From NCBI GenBank assembly GCA_014859095.1, contig JACUUV010000006.1, positions 1-64,000 of the forward strand: a DNA stretch of 64,000 nt. Reading direction: 5' to 3'. The DNA comes from Clostridia bacterium. Its GTDB lineage: Bacteria > Bacillota > Clostridia > Peptostreptococcales > Acidaminobacteraceae. A program made the position numbers and the translations under genes. This document shows, in pieces, positions 44,044 to 52,682 of the stretch (within the stretch, counting starts at the first letter, position 1; the number at the start of each line of letters is the position of its first letter). The notes beneath the pieces are model-generated. The model had not been told where the DNA came from, did not search any database, and saw only the letters and a program-made list of their open reading frames with translations.

Positions 44044-44469
44044 TTATTCTTGGCATTTGGGGCAAATTCCCAAAATCTCCAGGTGATGCTCCAATATTTT
44101 ATAATGTGTCGATTCACTGAGTCTTTTCTCGTAATCACTCAGTGGACAGCCCTTGATAGGGACAATACTGTTGCATTTAACACATACGAGATGGTGTCTA
44201 TGCTCCATATGGTTCATCTCATAGGTGGACTTGCCATCTGCCTGCAGATTGGACTTCAGCACCAATCCCTTTCTCGTGAAAAGATCGAGAATCCTATATA
44301 CTGTCGACAGATTCATCGATTCGCTCTCAGTCTTAGTCAGTTCCATGTAAATGTACTCAGCCGAAATCGGTGCAGATTCCTTTAAAAGAAAGTTATAAAC
44401 AGCTTGTCTTTGAACCGTATTCTTAATTCCGCATTTTTTGAAAACTACCTTTAAATCTTTTGATAACAT
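44044..44469 (-). CDS. zur: Fur-family regulator, probably Zur
   Basis: 141 residues from the ATG at 44469 (GAGGTG site). Winged-helix N-terminal half (NTVQRQAVYNFLL, NLSTVYRILD), metal-site histidines in MEHRHHLVC and the structural zinc cysteines CVKC and CPKC. It is the last gene of the zinc uptake operon, 20 bases after znuB, which is why Zur is preferred to Fur or PerR. Confidence 0.88.
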   Translation of the reverse strand: MLSKDLKVVFKKCGIKNTVQRQAVYNFLLKESAPISAEYIYMELTKTESESMNLSTVYRILDLFTRKGLVLKSNLQADGKSTYEMNHMEHRHHLVCVKCNSIVPIKGCPLSDYEKRLSESTHYKILEHHLEILGICPKCQE

Positions 44470-44489
44470 TTCTTCACCTCTTTTGTGTG

Positions 44490-45317
44490 TCAAGAACGTA
44501 CAAACCGCTTGTATCCCATCATGACGATGAATACTGCGGCATTGATCATCACGATACTGGCTCCCGACGGCAAGTTGTACACATAAGACCCAAGGACCCC
44601 CACAATGACTGAAAACACAGAAATCATTGAGGAAATCACAATAGTCGACTTAAAGCTCTTTGAGATCTGAAGGGCGGCCACCGTTGGAAATATGATCATA
44701 CTGGAGATCAGCATCGTTCCCACGACTCTTATTCCGAGCACTATGGTCACAGATGTCAAAGTGGCAATCAGATAATTTCTTCTCTTTGTGGGAATGCCGA
44801 TGACACTTGAGAATGCCTCATCATGTGTGATCGCAAACAAATCGTTGTAAAAGAAGATCACAGTGAAGATAACGCCAGCCGCCAAAAATACAGACAACCA
44901 AAGATCGGACTTTTGAATGGACAAAATGCTTCCGAACAGATATCCGAACAAATCCACATTGAATCCGCCAGCGACACTGGATAGGAGTACCCCGAGCGCG
45001 ACCGAAAAAGAGGAGACAAGTCCAATGGCGGCATCTCCGTGAATTCCCGCTTTTTCATTGAGTTCCATGATCAAAATCGAAGCCACAATGACTATCGGAA
45101 TCGATATGAGCAGTGGCGATGCATTTAGGAAAAGTGCGATGGCTACGGTGGCAAAGCTCACATGTGCCAGCCCGTCCCCGATCATGGAGTATTTTTTAAG
45201 CACCAGAAATATGCCAAGCATGGCGCTGCTGAGTCCGATCAGTACGCCAACAATGATGGCTCTTTGCATGAAACCATATGAAAGTGCTTCTTTTATCGTA
45301 TCAAAAATCATGTTCAT
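44490..45317 (-). CDS. znuB: Zinc ABC transporter permease
   Basis: 275 residues, seven to eight membrane helices, ABC-3 family (VLIGLSSAMLGIFLVLKKYSMIGDGLAHVSFATVA is the family start). Moves Zn2+ (or Mn2+) inward with ZnuC and ZnuA. Overlaps the znuC end by 17 bases. Start at 45317 is tentative because ribosome-site spacing is long. Confidence 0.92.
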   Translation of the reverse strand: MNMIFDTIKEALSYGFMQRAIIVGVLIGLSSAMLGIFLVLKKYSMIGDGLAHVSFATVAIALFLNASPLLISIPIVIVASILIMELNEKAGIHGDAAIGLVSSFSVALGVLLSSVAGGFNVDLFGYLFGSILSIQKSDLWLSVFLAAGVIFTVIFFYNDLFAITHDEAFSSVIGIPTKRRNYLIATLTSVTIVLGIRVVGTMLISSMIIFPTVAALQISKSFKSTIVISSMISVFSVIVGVLGSYVYNLPSGASIVMINAAVFIVMMGYKRFVRS

Positions 45318-46032
45318 GATTGTGCATCCCCTTTGCTGTGCCAAAATTCAAATCAAATTCTCCCGAAGGACCAAAGTAGACCAGTTCTCGATCGAGTAGC
45401 ATCATTTTCCTGGTATACCGCTTGATGCTGCTAAGGTCATGTGATACAAGGACTATGCTCGTCTGGTCGACTTTGTTTATTTCCTCAATCAAGTTGAAGA
45501 AGTCCGCCCTCACTCTTGGATCCAGGGCACTGGTAGGTTCGTCCAGAATCAGCAGTTTCGGATGTGAGACCATGGCTCTGGCGAGCAGGACCCTTTGTTG
45601 CTGACCACCTGACAAATCTCCGATTTTCTTATGCTTAAGTCCGATGATTCCCAGTCTGTCCAAAATCGTATCCACTTTCAAGTGGTCCTCTTTGGTCAGT
45701 CTCTTAGGGAATTTTTTTTGGCCCAAAAGTCCAATCCCTACAATCTCTCTCACTTCAGCTGGAAATAACGTGTTGCCTGTGACAGCGACTTGAGGCAGAT
45801 ACCCTATGCCATGCTCAAATTTGTTCAGATTGTTATAGACGATTGTACCTTTTTCAAGAGGAACAAGTCCCAATATGGCCTTCACGAGTGTTGATTTTCC
45901 CGATCCATTGGCACCTACAAGACCGATGTAATCCCCCTTTTCAATGGCGAAGCTGATATCGGTCAAGACAATATTGTTCCCATATCTCACTGTTATATTT
46001 TTTGCTTCAATTAATTTATTCATCGTATCCAA
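45301..46032 (-). CDS. znuC: Zinc ABC transporter ATP-binding protein
   Basis: 243 residues with Walker A GANGSGKST, signature LSGGQQQRV and Walker B LLILDEPTSALD. Metal-type ABC ATPase of the ZnuC/MntB class. Overlaps znuA by 17 bases. Confidence 0.93.
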   Translation of the reverse strand: MDTMNKLIEAKNITVRYGNNIVLTDISFAIEKGDYIGLVGANGSGKSTLVKAILGLVPLEKGTIVYNNLNKFEHGIGYLPQVAVTGNTLFPAEVREIVGIGLLGQKKFPKRLTKEDHLKVDTILDRLGIIGLKHKKIGDLSGGQQQRVLLARAMVSHPKLLILDEPTSALDPRVRADFFNLIEEINKVDQTSIVLVSHDLSSIKRYTRKMMLLDRELVYFGPSGEFDLNFGTAKGMHNHEHDF

Positions 46033-46984
46033 GTCCTATCTTCAATCTCTCAAGATTTTCTTTCATAAAGGTGATATAAGATTTTCCTGCCTCGAACTCT
46101 TCTTTCGTGACATTGTGTGCGCCATGCAATAAAAGCATTTCAATGCCAGTTTCCTCCGAAATGACCCTCGATACCTTCGGATCAATCAGTTCCTCATAAA
46201 ATATAGCTCTAGCATCGGTTTCTTTGATGGTCTCTATCAGAGCCGCTATCCTTCTTGGTGTAGGTTCCGCATCGGGTGAAAATCCCTCATAAGGGGACAT
46301 ATGCTCAAGTCCATATCGCTCCACGAAATAACCGAAAGCGAAATGCCCACCGGACAGAATCGTTTTTGAGGTGGTTTTCGAGAGGGTTTCTCTGATTTCA
46401 AGATCGAGGTCCATCAATGCTTTCTTTAAAGTGTTGGCGTTTTCTTCATAATATTCGGCATTTTTTTCATCGATTTCCTTTAGGGAAGATAAAATATTAT
46501 CCACCATGACAATGGCCAAATTCGGGTCTGTCCAAATATGCGGATCCATCAGTTCATCATCATGCTCATCTTCATCTTCATGTGCATCAAGATCCATCAA
46601 TTCTATTCCTTCACTCAAATCGACAATTGTAGCATTGATGCTCCCTGTGAGTCTATAGGCCCATGGCTCCATTTCTTTTCCTGTATATAGAAACAAATCT
46701 GAATTCTGAAGCATGACCATGTCCTGGGGTGTCGGTTCGAATGAATGCGACTCAACACCTGGGGGTAATATCAAAATCACGTCCGCTTTATCCCCAACTA
46801 TGCTTCTAGTAAAATCATATTGTGGATAAAGTGAGGTGATAATGCTCAATTTCTCTTCTGGTTCTACTTCCTCACCTGTAATTTCTTCATTTGCTGCGAC
46901 CACGTTCTCAATATTCGATTCACAACCACTTAGGGCAAAAACCAGCATTATCGCTATAACAACAGTTAATAATTTTCTCATCAT
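46016..46984 (-). CDS. znuA: Zinc-binding lipoprotein of the ABC transporter
   Basis: 322 residues from the ATG at 46984 (AGGAGG site; a second ATG 3 bases on is possible). Lipobox ALSGC; cluster A-I solute-binding protein with metal ligands HSFEPTPQD, a His/Asp-rich flexible loop (DAHEDEDEHDDEL), HIW, and GGHFAFGYF. The His-rich loop favours zinc over manganese. First gene of the operon. Confidence 0.92.
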   Translation of the reverse strand: MMRKLLTVVIAIMLVFALSGCESNIENVVAANEEITGEEVEPEEKLSIITSLYPQYDFTRSIVGDKADVILILPPGVESHSFEPTPQDMVMLQNSDLFLYTGKEMEPWAYRLTGSINATIVDLSEGIELMDLDAHEDEDEHDDELMDPHIWTDPNLAIVMVDNILSSLKEIDEKNAEYYEENANTLKKALMDLDLEIRETLSKTTSKTILSGGHFAFGYFVERYGLEHMSPYEGFSPDAEPTPRRIAALIETIKETDARAIFYEELIDPKVSRVISEETGIEMLLLHGAHNVTKEEFEAGKSYITFMKENLERLKIGLGYDE

Positions 46985-47004
46985 TTTGCCTCCTTTTGTA
47001 TATT

Positions 47005-47016
47005 CACTAAGTATAT
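47005..47016 (-). promoter_or_regulatory. Candidate regulator site near znuA
   Basis: ATATACTTAGTG on the minus strand, a near copy of the element inside the znu promoter. Its core ACT-T-AGT is palindromic. It could sit between the -35 and -10 of a weaker second promoter (TTTTGT, 17 bases, TATACA). Confidence 0.45.
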
Positions 47017-47032
47017 ACCACAAAATTAAAAC

Positions 47033-47071
47033 AATAAACGCAAATGCAACTGATTTGCATTTGCGTTTATT
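47033..47071 (-). terminator. 17-bp palindrome: terminator of rluF-like gene and possible znu operator
   Basis: A 17-bp perfect inverted repeat (47033-47049 with 47055-47071) followed by a T-rich stretch on the minus strand. It lies right after the pseudouridine synthase and overlaps the -10 and start of the znu promoter. The centre reads TGCAA-n5-TTGCA, which recalls Fur/Zur-type 7-1-7 operators. Confidence 0.75.
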
Positions 47072-47097
47072 TTATCACTTAGTATATTTTGTGTCAA
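47069..47097 (-). promoter_or_regulatory. SigA promoter of the znu operon
   Basis: TTGACA (47092-47097), exactly 17 bases, TAAAAT (47069-47074) on the minus strand. The spacer holds ATATACTAAGTG (47076-47087), the partner of the repeat at 47005. The -35 overlaps the end of the pseudouridine synthase gene. Confidence 0.82.
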
Positions 47098-47795
47098 GGT
47101 TTGAGAAGCGATTTCAATTCTTGTTCTGTTAGGTCACGCCATTTGCCTGTTTTGAGATGATTCAACTCAATGTGCATGATCCGTGTCCTTTTAAGAGTGA
47201 CCACTTCATACCCTAATGCCGAACACATTCTTCTGATTTGCCGGTTAAGACCTTGATTGAGAGTGATTCTAAACATTTTAGGTTTAACAAGTTCCACTAT
47301 GCAAGGTTTTGTGACCGTGTGCTTCTTTTTAACCGGATTGAAGATCTTAACCCCTTTTTTCATATTGGCAATGAATGCATCATCAATGGGCTTATTCACT
47401 GTGACCAGATACTCTTTGTCATGTTCATTTTCCTCTCTGAGAATGGTATTTACAATACTGCCGTCACTTGTCAGCAAAATGAGACCTTCAGAATCCTTAT
47501 CCAATCTTCCAACCGGAAAAATACGTTCTTTGTGATTGATGAAATCAATGATGTTTCCCTTGATATGCCGCTCAGTTGTGCAGGTCACTCCTACGGGCTT
47601 GTTGAATGCGATATACACGTTATCTTTTTTGGGACGTACTGGCTTTCCATCCACTACCACTTTGTCTCCAGGTCGGACGCTTTCGCCGAGTCCGGCAATC
47701 TTTCCGTTGATTTTTACGCGCTTCATCTGAATCCATCTGTCGGCTTCTCTTCTTGAACAGATTCCCGAGGCACTGATGTAGTTATTTAATCTCAT
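47094..47795 (-). CDS. 23S rRNA pseudouridine synthase, RluF/RluB family
   Basis: 233 residues from the ATG at 47795 (AGGAG site). S4 RNA-binding domain (RLNNYISASGICSRREADRWI) then the catalytic domain with the active Asp in FPVGRLDKDSEGLILLTSDG and the GLNRQIRRMC motif. It most resembles RluF, which modifies 23S rRNA near position 2604. Overlaps the end of the HD-GYP gene by 14 bases. Confidence 0.92.
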   Translation of the reverse strand: MRLNNYISASGICSRREADRWIQMKRVKINGKIAGLGESVRPGDKVVVDGKPVRPKKDNVYIAFNKPVGVTCTTERHIKGNIIDFINHKERIFPVGRLDKDSEGLILLTSDGSIVNTILREENEHDKEYLVTVNKPIDDAFIANMKKGVKIFNPVKKKHTVTKPCIVELVKPKMFRITLNQGLNRQIRRMCSALGYEVVTLKRTRIMHIELNHLKTGKWRDLTEQELKSLLKP

Positions 47796-48996
47796 GTGAA
47801 CTCCTGTTTTTGGATACAAATGTATCATTATACCTTTCATACGAAGAAGGGATCTCCTGCGAATGTGCATGCAAATCGCTATATTCATTCATGAGCACTT
47901 CGCGTTCCTCATCTGAATCGGCTTGTTCTATTGCGATGTGTCTGATCTCCTCCAGACAAACCACAAATGCGTCTACCACATCCGGGTCAAACTGCATCGA
48001 CTTGCCCTTTAGAATCATTTCTACGGCAACCTGGTGCGTATACGGCGGCTTGTAGATCCTTCTGCTCACCATTCCGTCATAAACATCCGCAACTGTGATG
48101 ATCCTTCCCGATAGAGGAATTTCACTTCCCTTGATGCCTCTTGGATAACCAAGACCATCCCAACGCTCATGATGGGTATATGCCATTTCCTTGGCCAGAT
48201 GTAGGAATGCGAGCTCTCCCAAATCCCTTTCAACGGATTCTATCGCATTTTTCCCGAAAGTGGTATGTTTTTTCATGATTTCAAATTCATCCGAATTCAA
48301 CTTGCCACCTTTTTTTAAAATGGCATCCGGAACACCCACTTTACCGATGTCGTGAAGTGGTGATGATTGTACCAGCAAATCTATATATTTTTTGTTGATC
48401 ATGTTTTGGTATTTGGGATTTTTCATCAATTCTTTCGCAATGGTGTGAACATATTCCTTGATTCTTTTGATATGGCCGCCCGTGTCCAAATCCCTATACT
48501 CAGCGAGACTGGCAAAACTCATTATCGCAGCTTGCTGCGTCAACATGAGTTCTTTTGTACGCTCCTCAACTTTGATTTCAAGAATCTCATTCTGATTCTG
48601 GAGTGCTTTTTGAGCAAGTGAAAGCATAAGATGCGTTTTGACGCGTGCCCTGACTTCTTCGATATTGAAAGGCTTGACGATATAATCCACGGCACCCAGC
48701 TTGAAACCTGTGGTTTTGTTTGCAATATCAGAAAGGGCAGAAATAAATATGACCGGAATATTTTCCGTGATCGCATTTTCTTTCAGTTTTTCAATGACTG
48801 TATACCCATCCATGATGGGCATCATAATATCGAGCAATATGAGATCCGGTCGGATATTTTCTATCGTATCAAGTGCTTCCTGACCGTCCATCGCCACAGA
48901 CACTTCATAATCGTCACCTAGAATATTGACCAATATGTCTATGTTTATTCGCGTGTCATCCACTACCAAAATAGTGCAATCCTTAAGGGTATTCAT
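47782..48996 (-). CDS. Response regulator with HD-GYP domain
   Basis: 404 residues from the ATG at 48996 (GGAGG site). Receiver domain with phospho-acceptor Asp56 and an HD-GYP domain (HDIGKVGVPDAIL, HHERWDGLGYP) that by family knowledge degrades cyclic-di-GMP. Paired with the PAS kinase upstream, whose gene it overlaps by 14 bases. Output is therefore probably c-di-GMP level, not DNA binding. Confidence 0.93.
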   Translation of the reverse strand: MNTLKDCTILVVDDTRINIDILVNILGDDYEVSVAMDGQEALDTIENIRPDLILLDIMMPIMDGYTVIEKLKENAITENIPVIFISALSDIANKTTGFKLGAVDYIVKPFNIEEVRARVKTHLMLSLAQKALQNQNEILEIKVEERTKELMLTQQAAIMSFASLAEYRDLDTGGHIKRIKEYVHTIAKELMKNPKYQNMINKKYIDLLVQSSPLHDIGKVGVPDAILKKGGKLNSDEFEIMKKHTTFGKNAIESVERDLGELAFLHLAKEMAYTHHERWDGLGYPRGIKGSEIPLSGRIITVADVYDGMVSRRIYKPPYTHQVAVEMILKGKSMQFDPDVVDAFVVCLEEIRHIAIEQADSDEEREVLMNEYSDLHAHSQEIPSSYERYNDTFVSKNRSSHEIK

Positions 48997-50872
48997 TGAA
49001 AATCCCTCCTTGAAGGCTCTTTGCCAAAATAAGTGCCTCATCAAATTTGTAGTTCTTGATTTGTACCTTGATTGTGCTCATGACCTCTTGGTCTTCTGTT
49101 CTAAGAAAATAGATTTCCAATTTTTCCAAAGCATCATAACTTTGCTTGGGCTTATGGGCTTTAAGTGCATCAATCAGTTGGCTTATGAGTTTCTCCCTCG
49201 TTTTCACCTCAATAACCTCTGGATCAGTGCGTCGTCGAAGGGGTACTTTCAAGAGAACTCTCTTTGTTGTTTCCGTTTTGCTCGAATCATATATCCATGA
49301 ATCCAGAGCATCACCCTCTATAAATTCCAGTGGAATCATCACCTTGAAATTGCTTCCCTTACCAGGATGGCTGTCCAGTGAAACCGTACCCCCCATCATT
49401 TGAACCAAATCCTTTACGATAGCAAGACCAAGTCCGGTTCCCCCATATTGCCTCGTGACGCTGCTGTCTGCCTGTACGAAAGGACTAAAGACGCTTTCAA
49501 TTTGAGCTGGATCCATACCGATTCCGGTATCCGTTATTTCGAAAATGAACCAAGCACTGTTCTCATCAATGGCTTCACCCATTTCAACTTTGATGCTCAC
49601 CTTGCCTTTTTCCGTAAATTTCACTGCGTTGCTCATCAGATTGATCAGAATCTGTCTGATCCTTAAGCTATCTCCAATCAGGCATTCAGGTACATTTTTG
49701 GGGATGGTCACTGTAAGTGAAAGTCCTTTGTCGAATATCGCCGGTGAGACAATCGCGGTGGCCTCCTCAACGATTTTATGAAGTTCGAAACGCGTCTTTT
49801 CAAGTTTCAGCATTCCCGCTTCTATTTTCGAGAAATCGAGTATATCATTTAGGGTATGCAACAACAGTCTTGAGAATTCAAGAGCCTTGTCCAGATAATC
49901 CTTCTGTTTCTGATCGAGGGTGGTCTTATGCAATAGCCCCAACATTCCGATTACACCATTGAGCGGGGTTCTGAATTCATGGCTCATATTCGCGAGGAAG
50001 TTCCCTTTTACTTCATTGGCCAATAAAGCTTCTGTTTTTGCCTTGACCATCTCATTCTCGTGAATTTGCTTCTCAATGACGTTGGTGAGCAACAATGCCA
50101 AAACTTTCAATAAGGTAGTCGATTCGTCCTGCCATTTTACATCTTTTGAATAAACTTCAAATCCAACATGACCAAGACAAGATTCTTCATGAGAAAGTGG
50201 TAATTCCATACGATTGATATCGGTTGGAGCTTTTGGCCTGACCACACCCGGGTTGTTCCATTCGTTCGTCAGTTTGTCTTCGCTCAGTTCATCATTTCTA
50301 AGGAGATAGGCACGATCCACACCATACATCTTCCCCACCATCTCAAGCGTTTGATCGATGGCTTCGTCCATCCGATCTTCACTTATATTGACAAAACCTA
50401 TCGCCAGATTCATCATGATTGCCTGAAACCGACTTAAGGCTTTGACTTTCTTCTCGTTTTCAACTCTTTTCATATATTCATTCTCAGCTCTTTTGCGAGC
50501 AGAGATATCCCTTAAGGCACTCTGAATGAACAGAGGCTTGTCATCACGTGTTCTCACAAGCACAGCATTGATTTCCACAGGAATGATAGAGCCATCTTTT
50601 CTTTTGAACAGACTTTCATAGATGGGCAAAGTCCCTTCTCTCATTAAAATGCCCAAATTATCCCGGCTGCTGTCCACTTTCATGGAAACATCCTTATAGG
50701 AAAGTTTAAGCATTTCGTCTTTTGAATATCCAAACATTTCACAGGCTCTTTGATTGACTTCCAAATGATTGCCTTCAAAATCGAGCAAAAAAACAGCGTC
50801 ATGAGTTTGTTCAAACAGGGCATGAAATCTCAATTCATAATCAGCCAATGCCTCTTTTATCTTATCACTCAT
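48983..50872 (-). CDS. PAS sensor histidine kinase
   Basis: 629 residues from the ATG at 50872. PAS domain (about 8-125), a GAF-like region (about 140-270), HisKA with NMSHEFRTPLNGVIGM and a HATPase domain (NLMSNAVKF, GTGLGLAIVKDL), then a ~110-residue tail of unknown type rich in charged residues. No membrane helix, so cytoplasmic sensing. Works with the overlapping HD-GYP regulator. Confidence 0.92.
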   Translation of the reverse strand: MSDKIKEALADYELRFHALFEQTHDAVFLLDFEGNHLEVNQRACEMFGYSKDEMLKLSYKDVSMKVDSSRDNLGILMREGTLPIYESLFKRKDGSIIPVEINAVLVRTRDDKPLFIQSALRDISARKRAENEYMKRVENEKKVKALSRFQAIMMNLAIGFVNISEDRMDEAIDQTLEMVGKMYGVDRAYLLRNDELSEDKLTNEWNNPGVVRPKAPTDINRMELPLSHEESCLGHVGFEVYSKDVKWQDESTTLLKVLALLLTNVIEKQIHENEMVKAKTEALLANEVKGNFLANMSHEFRTPLNGVIGMLGLLHKTTLDQKQKDYLDKALEFSRLLLHTLNDILDFSKIEAGMLKLEKTRFELHKIVEEATAIVSPAIFDKGLSLTVTIPKNVPECLIGDSLRIRQILINLMSNAVKFTEKGKVSIKVEMGEAIDENSAWFIFEITDTGIGMDPAQIESVFSPFVQADSSVTRQYGGTGLGLAIVKDLVQMMGGTVSLDSHPGKGSNFKVMIPLEFIEGDALDSWIYDSSKTETTKRVLLKVPLRRRTDPEVIEVKTREKLISQLIDALKAHKPKQSYDALEKLEIYFLRTEDQEVMSTIKVQIKNYKFDEALILAKSLQGGIFNEYP

Positions 50873-50915
50873 ATCCATTCCCCATTTCTATTTCAGTTAC
50901 GAATATTATAACATA

Positions 50916-50955
50916 CAAAAAAATCTCTCACATCCAATTTATGGACATGAGAGAT
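50916..50955 (-). terminator. Terminator after the 50965 acetyltransferase
   Basis: A 13-pair stem with two wobbles (50923-50935 with 50943-50955) and a run of T on the minus strand. Confidence 0.85.
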
Positions 50956-50964
50956 CATCGATGA

Positions 50965-51690
50965 TCAATTTTGACAGAACTCTTGTGTATAGTGAATGAG
51001 ATGGCTTTCCTTATGAAGTTTATAGCCCACATAACCACTCTCTATCAATATCTTTTGTTCTTTGATTTTTTCCATTTCCAGGGCTTCATACCTGCTGGGA
51101 TTGTTGATGCATTGACTCGTGATGTCCTTGTGAAGGATAAATCTCCACAAACCGTCATCTTCTCCAGGTGTGCCATACTTCTTTTTTAAGGCCTTGATGT
51201 TCAGCCCGGCCTTCATTATGTTGTTGAGGCTGAAGTAATTGTACGGTGAAACCGTACAAAGCATATGTTTATAACCGAATGGGACCACCCACTCAAGCGC
51301 TTTTTTAAGAGTCAAGCCTTGAAGACTGTTGCCTCTGTAGTCCGGATGTACCAAAGTCGTTTCCAAGTGGACAACATCTTTGAATTCAGACTCATGGAGA
51401 CCGATGTCAAGACCCAGATTATATTCGGATTCACCGGGAAAGCTTATATAGCGGTAAGCGATCATTTGTTTCGCGTGATTGAATACGCCTATGATTCTGC
51501 CACCACGTTCGATTTCAAACAAAAGCATCTCTTTGGGATCTCTGTAGAATATTTCTTTGTTTGGCAACAATTCATAAATATGATCTTGTAATGAAACGAC
51601 CTGATCAATCTCTTCAGGCATGATAAATCGCATGATATATGGCTCCAAAATTGCTTTGTTTTTCATGATATAACCTTTGCTTAAAATCAT
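50965..51690 (-). CDS. GNAT-like acetyltransferase
   Basis: 241 residues from the ATG at 51690 (AAGGAGG site). GNAT fold suggested by VHLETTLVHPDYRGNSLQGLTLKKALEW (motif A with R-G-N-S-x-x-G) and the flanking strands and helices. Substrate unknown. It stands alone with its own promoter, terminator and a group of repeated TGACAAC elements, so it is probably controlled by a dedicated regulator that is not next to it. Confidence 0.72.
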   Translation of the reverse strand: MILSKGYIMKNKAILEPYIMRFIMPEEIDQVVSLQDHIYELLPNKEIFYRDPKEMLLFEIERGGRIIGVFNHAKQMIAYRYISFPGESEYNLGLDIGLHESEFKDVVHLETTLVHPDYRGNSLQGLTLKKALEWVVPFGYKHMLCTVSPYNYFSLNNIMKAGLNIKALKKKYGTPGEDDGLWRFILHKDITSQCINNPSRYEALEMEKIKEQKILIESGYVGYKLHKESHLIHYTQEFCQN

Positions 51691-51725
51691 ATAAACCTCC
51701 TTCCTGAAATTAAAAAAAATATTTT

Positions 51726-51757
51726 CTGACAACTTGTGATAGATGATAAGTTGTCAG
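51726..51757. promoter_or_regulatory. Inverted-repeat operator candidate
   Basis: CTGACAACTT (51726-51735) and AAGTTGTCAG (51748-51757), a 10-bp perfect inverted repeat with a 12-base gap, just downstream of the promoter. A further TGACAAC half-site (51778-51784) lies between -35 and -10. Confidence 0.55.
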
Positions 51758-51767
51758 CTTGTAACAT

Positions 51768-51797
51768 AGTATAACACTGACAACTCCATCTTGTCAA
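51768..51797 (-). promoter_or_regulatory. SigA promoter of the acetyltransferase gene
   Basis: TTGACA (51792-51797), 18 bases, TATACT (51768-51773) on the minus strand, with operator-like repeats in and around it. Confidence 0.75.
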
Positions 51798-51920
51798 TAA
51801 GGTTGTTAGCCTTTTTACAAAGGATTCACACAAAATCTAAAAATCATTCCCAAATATGTCTGGAGTGATGTTATAATAACTAAAGATGAATAGCTATTGA
51901 TATAGATGTGGAGGATCATT

Positions 51921-52619
51921 ATGGGCGAACCTAGAAAAAGAGTCAAAGCACCTGAAATCAAATTGGACAATGACACCTACCTGAGAATTCCAATTAAAAC
52001 GCACGTCGTTATGGAAAATGACCAATTGATCGATGTGGTTAAAAAATATACTGAAGAATTTATCAAACCGGGTGATCTTTTGTTTGTGACTGAAAAGATA
52101 GTCGCCATTACTCAAGGTCGTGCCATACCTGTGAAGGACATCACACCGAGACCTCTTGCAAAACTACTTTCTACTTTTGTGATGAAGACTCCTGCGGGAA
52201 TAGGACTTGGAATGCCTGAAACTATGGAGATGGCTCTTAGAGAGTGCGGAATACCCCGTATACTTTGGGCATCCTTTGCTAGTGCCGTTACAAAATTGTT
52301 AGGCAAAAAAGGTGTTTTTTATAAAATTGCAGGCTACAAGGCTTCTTCAATAGATGGTCCGACACCAAATACCCTTCCTCCTTACAATCAGTATGTAGTT
52401 CTAGGGCCTGACCGACCGGATTCAGTCGCAAAGGAACTTAGTGAACTCTATGATGACATACAGGTTGCGGTTGTGGACATCAATGATCTGGATGGTTCTG
52501 TACTTGGTGTGTCCCATGCCAGCATGAACCGGGTAAAGATCGCCAAAATATTGAAGGACAATCCTCTCGGTCAGGATCATGAGCAGACGCCGCTCGGCAT
52601 CATTAGAAAAACAAGCTGA
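51921..52619 (+). CDS. CofE-like F420 gamma-glutamyl ligase family protein
   Basis: 232 residues from the ATG at 51921 (GGAGG site). It matches the F420-0:gamma-glutamyl ligase fold: DVVKKYTEEFIKPGDLLFVTEKIVAITQGR, then PTPNTLPPYNQYVVLGP and VAVVDINDLDGSVLG. No other F420 genes (cofC, cofD, fbiC) are in the window, and most Clostridia lack F420. It may therefore ligate glutamate to something else. Single gene ending at a terminator. Confidence 0.75.
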   Translation: MGEPRKRVKAPEIKLDNDTYLRIPIKTHVVMENDQLIDVVKKYTEEFIKPGDLLFVTEKIVAITQGRAIPVKDITPRPLAKLLSTFVMKTPAGIGLGMPETMEMALRECGIPRILWASFASAVTKLLGKKGVFYKIAGYKASSIDGPTPNTLPPYNQYVVLGPDRPDSVAKELSELYDDIQVAVVDINDLDGSVLGVSHASMNRVKIAKILKDNPLGQDHEQTPLGIIRKTS

Positions 52620-52623
52620 TAAA

Positions 52624-52662
52624 AAAGGATGTATTCGATTGTCAAAATCGATTACATCCTTT
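52624..52662. terminator. Two-way terminator between cofE-like and busR-like genes
   Basis: 16 of 17 positions pair (52624-52640 with 52646-52662) with A/T ends on both strands. Confidence 0.85.
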
Positions 52663-52682
52663 AACTTATTCCATACTTTGAT

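Noticed and set aside
47005-47087. CRISPR-like or integrative repeats upstream of znuA
   Set aside because: Only two 12-base copies and one palindrome are present, all placed on promoter elements, which fits regulation better.
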